64,000 bases of DNA from Paenibacillus tritici. Lineage in GTDB: Bacteria > Bacillota > Bacilli > Paenibacillales > Paenibacillaceae. The translations under genes were made by a program, and so were the position numbers. A model generated the notes under the pieces. The model was not told where the DNA came from, made no database searches, and was given only the letters and a program-made list of their open reading frames with translations. The DNA is taken from assembly GCF_013204885.1 (NCBI RefSeq), contig NZ_JABMKX010000010.1, forward strand, positions 248,001 to 312,000, given 5' to 3'. Shown here one piece after another: positions 62,542 to 64,000 of the stretch (positions are counted from its first letter, which is position 1; every line of letters starts with the position of its first letter).

Positions 62542-63894
62542 ATGAGAAACAAGTTATTTTCGTTATCCTTTGTTATTATCATGATTTTCACTTTATCCCT
62601 GACCGGCTGCGGTGCTAACAACAATAACAGCACAGCAGCAACTACAGAGGAGCCTGCAGCAGCAACCAGCGCTCCCGGGAACACAGGCGGAGATCCGGCA
62701 GCGGCAACCACTGAACCGGCCGCACCAAGCGGCGGGGACATCAGCGGCACTATCATCTTCCTGACCAACAGAACCGACATGATCGGCAAAGAGTATGACG
62801 AATATGTGAAGCGCTTTAATGAGAAATATCCGAACATCAAGGTAGAATTCGAGGCTTCCCAGACGGACTATAACCAGCAGGCCAAGGTCAGAATGGCCAG
62901 CGGCGAGCTGCCTGACGTGATGTTCGTGCCCAACATCCCCAACTCTGACCTGCCCAAATATTTTGCCCCGCTCGATGATCTGGGACTGAACGACCAGCTG
63001 ACATTCAAAGATTTCAAATCCCATGAGGGCCAGCTGTACGGCATTACTTCCGGTAACTCCACCTCGGGGATTGTCTACAATAAGAAGGCGTTCGCCGATG
63101 CCGGAATTACCGAAGTTCCGAAGACCTGGAATGAATTCCTCGCAGCCTGCGAGAAGCTCAAGGCCAAAGGTGTCGTTCCGCTCGCCTCCAACTTCAAGGA
63201 CAAATGGCCGCTTAATGACTGGGTATATGCTGTTCCCCGCGTGATTGCCGGTAACCCTGATTTTCCTAACGAGAAGCTGACCCAAGATGCTCCGTTTACT
63301 ATGGACAACGGATACGGCAAATCGCTCGGCCTGCTTAGAGAGCTGAACGAAAAAGGCTACCTGGAACAAGACATCAACTCCACCAACTGGGAGCAATCCA
63401 AGAAAGATATCGCCTCGGGTAAGTTCGCCATGTACTTCCTGGGCAACTGGGTGATCAATCAGGTGATCGGTGCCGGAACCACTTCCGACAACGTAGGGTT
63501 CTTCCCTCTCCCTTATGACAATTCGGGTACATTGACCGCTCCGCTCAGCCCTGACTTCTTCTATGCCGTAGCGAAGAACAGCAAAAATACCGATGCGGCC
63601 AAGGCGTTCGTGAAATGGATGATTGAAGAATCAGGCTATGAGGATTTTGCCGGATTCATCTCACCGCTCAAGGGCAGAGAATCCAAGCTGACCCAGCTGA
63701 AGGAATTCCAGTCCACCGGCGTAGTTCTGCAAGAGGGTACAGTTGATGATGCCAAGGTGACTGAAATTACTAACAAGGCACAGCTCGACCTCCCGGCAAT
63801 GGCTCAGGAATTCGTGCTGGCCAAAGATCCGCAGACGGTCTTCGACAAATGGAACAAGGCCTGGTCCAAAGCCAAAAAAGACCTCGGCTACTAG
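62542..63894 (+). CDS. Sugar ABC transporter binding lipoprotein
   Basis: The 450-aa product starts at an ATG after AAAAGGGGAC and has lipobox LTGC (C23), an Asn/Ala/Thr-rich linker to about 65 and a family 1 solute-binding domain (GTIIFLTNRTDMIGKEYDEY, MASGELPDVMFVP, SGKFAMYFLGNWVINQV). It probably binds an oligosaccharide, perhaps a mannoside given the divergent beta-mannosidase. The permeases are expected to the right of the window. Confidence 0.93.
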   Translation: MRNKLFSLSFVIIMIFTLSLTGCGANNNNSTAATTEEPAAATSAPGNTGGDPAAATTEPAAPSGGDISGTIIFLTNRTDMIGKEYDEYVKRFNEKYPNIKVEFEASQTDYNQQAKVRMASGELPDVMFVPNIPNSDLPKYFAPLDDLGLNDQLTFKDFKSHEGQLYGITSGNSTSGIVYNKKAFADAGITEVPKTWNEFLAACEKLKAKGVVPLASNFKDKWPLNDWVYAVPRVIAGNPDFPNEKLTQDAPFTMDNGYGKSLGLLRELNEKGYLEQDINSTNWEQSKKDIASGKFAMYFLGNWVINQVIGAGTTSDNVGFFPLPYDNSGTLTAPLSPDFFYAVAKNSKNTDAAKAFVKWMIEESGYEDFAGFISPLKGRESKLTQLKEFQSTGVVLQEGTVDDAKVTEITNKAQLDLPAMAQEFVLAKDPQTVFDKWNKAWSKAKKDLGY

Positions 63895-63899
63895 AACAG

Positions 63900-64000
63900 C
63901 CCCACAAAGTGTAGTTCTAGCATCGAAGATTACCCAGGTACTTTGCGGGGACCCCGAACCATATAAACAACCCCAAAAAGTGGGGCCTTAGCTTCGATGA
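63900..64000. repeat. Direct repeat of 71-bp spacing, cut by the window end
   Basis: CCCCACAAAGTG, then TAGCATCGAAGA, at 63900 recurs as CCCCAAAAAGTG, then TAGCTTCGATGA, from 63971. The first copy can also fold with the TACTTTGCGGGG that follows. It lies between the binding-protein gene and whatever follows, and could be a dispersed element or a processing/attenuation hairpin. Confidence 0.6.

Overview
The window looks like chromosomal DNA of a Paenibacillus-type, endospore-forming Firmicute. It has a complete GerA/GerB/GerC-type germinant receptor operon, strong purine-rich ribosome binding sites, GC-rich coding sequence, a YesM/YesN-type two-component system beside a sugar ABC transporter, and many glycoside hydrolase and AraC-type regulator genes. 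No rRNA, tRNA, insertion sequence, prophage or CRISPR array was seen.

Region 1 (1-14.2 kb) is the most unusual part. A minus-strand operon (11046 down to the left edge) encodes a secreted/membrane VWA protein, a large tubulin/FtsZ-fold protein with a GGTGSG loop, a second large protein that I read as a degenerate tubulin-like paralogue without that loop, a six-TM VWA protein, a small unrecognised, probably beta-rich protein, and a zinc-ribbon small-GTPase protein that runs off the left edge. A divergent plus-strand operon starts from an overlapping promoter and encodes a 50-aa membrane protein, a zinc-ribbon two-TM protein and a 604-aa membrane-anchored protein. The nine genes look like one membrane-spanning apparatus: cytoplasmic GTPases and tubulins, external VWA domains. 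Its function is unknown.

Region 2 (14.5-28 kb) is ordinary accessory and housekeeping content: a nucleotidyltransferase/Nudix/WecG-TagA operon, ADP-ribosylglycohydrolase and a Gfo/Idh/MocA dehydrogenase, a YceI protein, an OmpR-type two-component system, small membrane proteins, a DUF6612-like lipoprotein, an amidase, and YciI and YpsA homologues. Region 3 (28-32.1 kb) is the germination receptor operon.

Region 4 (33-48.3 kb) is a carbohydrate module: GH42 beta-galactosidase with a divergent AraC regulator, a sugar ABC transporter (two permeases and a binding lipoprotein) divergent from a YesM/YesN pair, an SGNH esterase, a GH31 alpha-xylosidase of YicI type and another AraC regulator. Together these would suit side-chain removal from galactosylated, acetylated xyloglucan oligosaccharides (inference). 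Region 5 (49-64 kb) holds a 696-aa methyltransferase, an alpha/beta hydrolase, radical SAM and Gfo/Idh/MocA genes, threonine synthase, a CYTH protein, a HxlR regulator divergent from a DsbA/SpxH-like protein, a GH2 beta-mannosidase and a divergent sugar-binding lipoprotein behind a cre-like site.

A second window-wide signal lies between genes. Nearly every long non-coding stretch carries repeats with a 51-bp period: three long arrays (7, about 12 and 15 units), several decayed series and one solo unit. The units differ in sequence, but they share pieces such as AAATT-n-AGGTGCACT or a GAGGGA/TCCCTC dyad, which suggests one diverged repeat superfamily.
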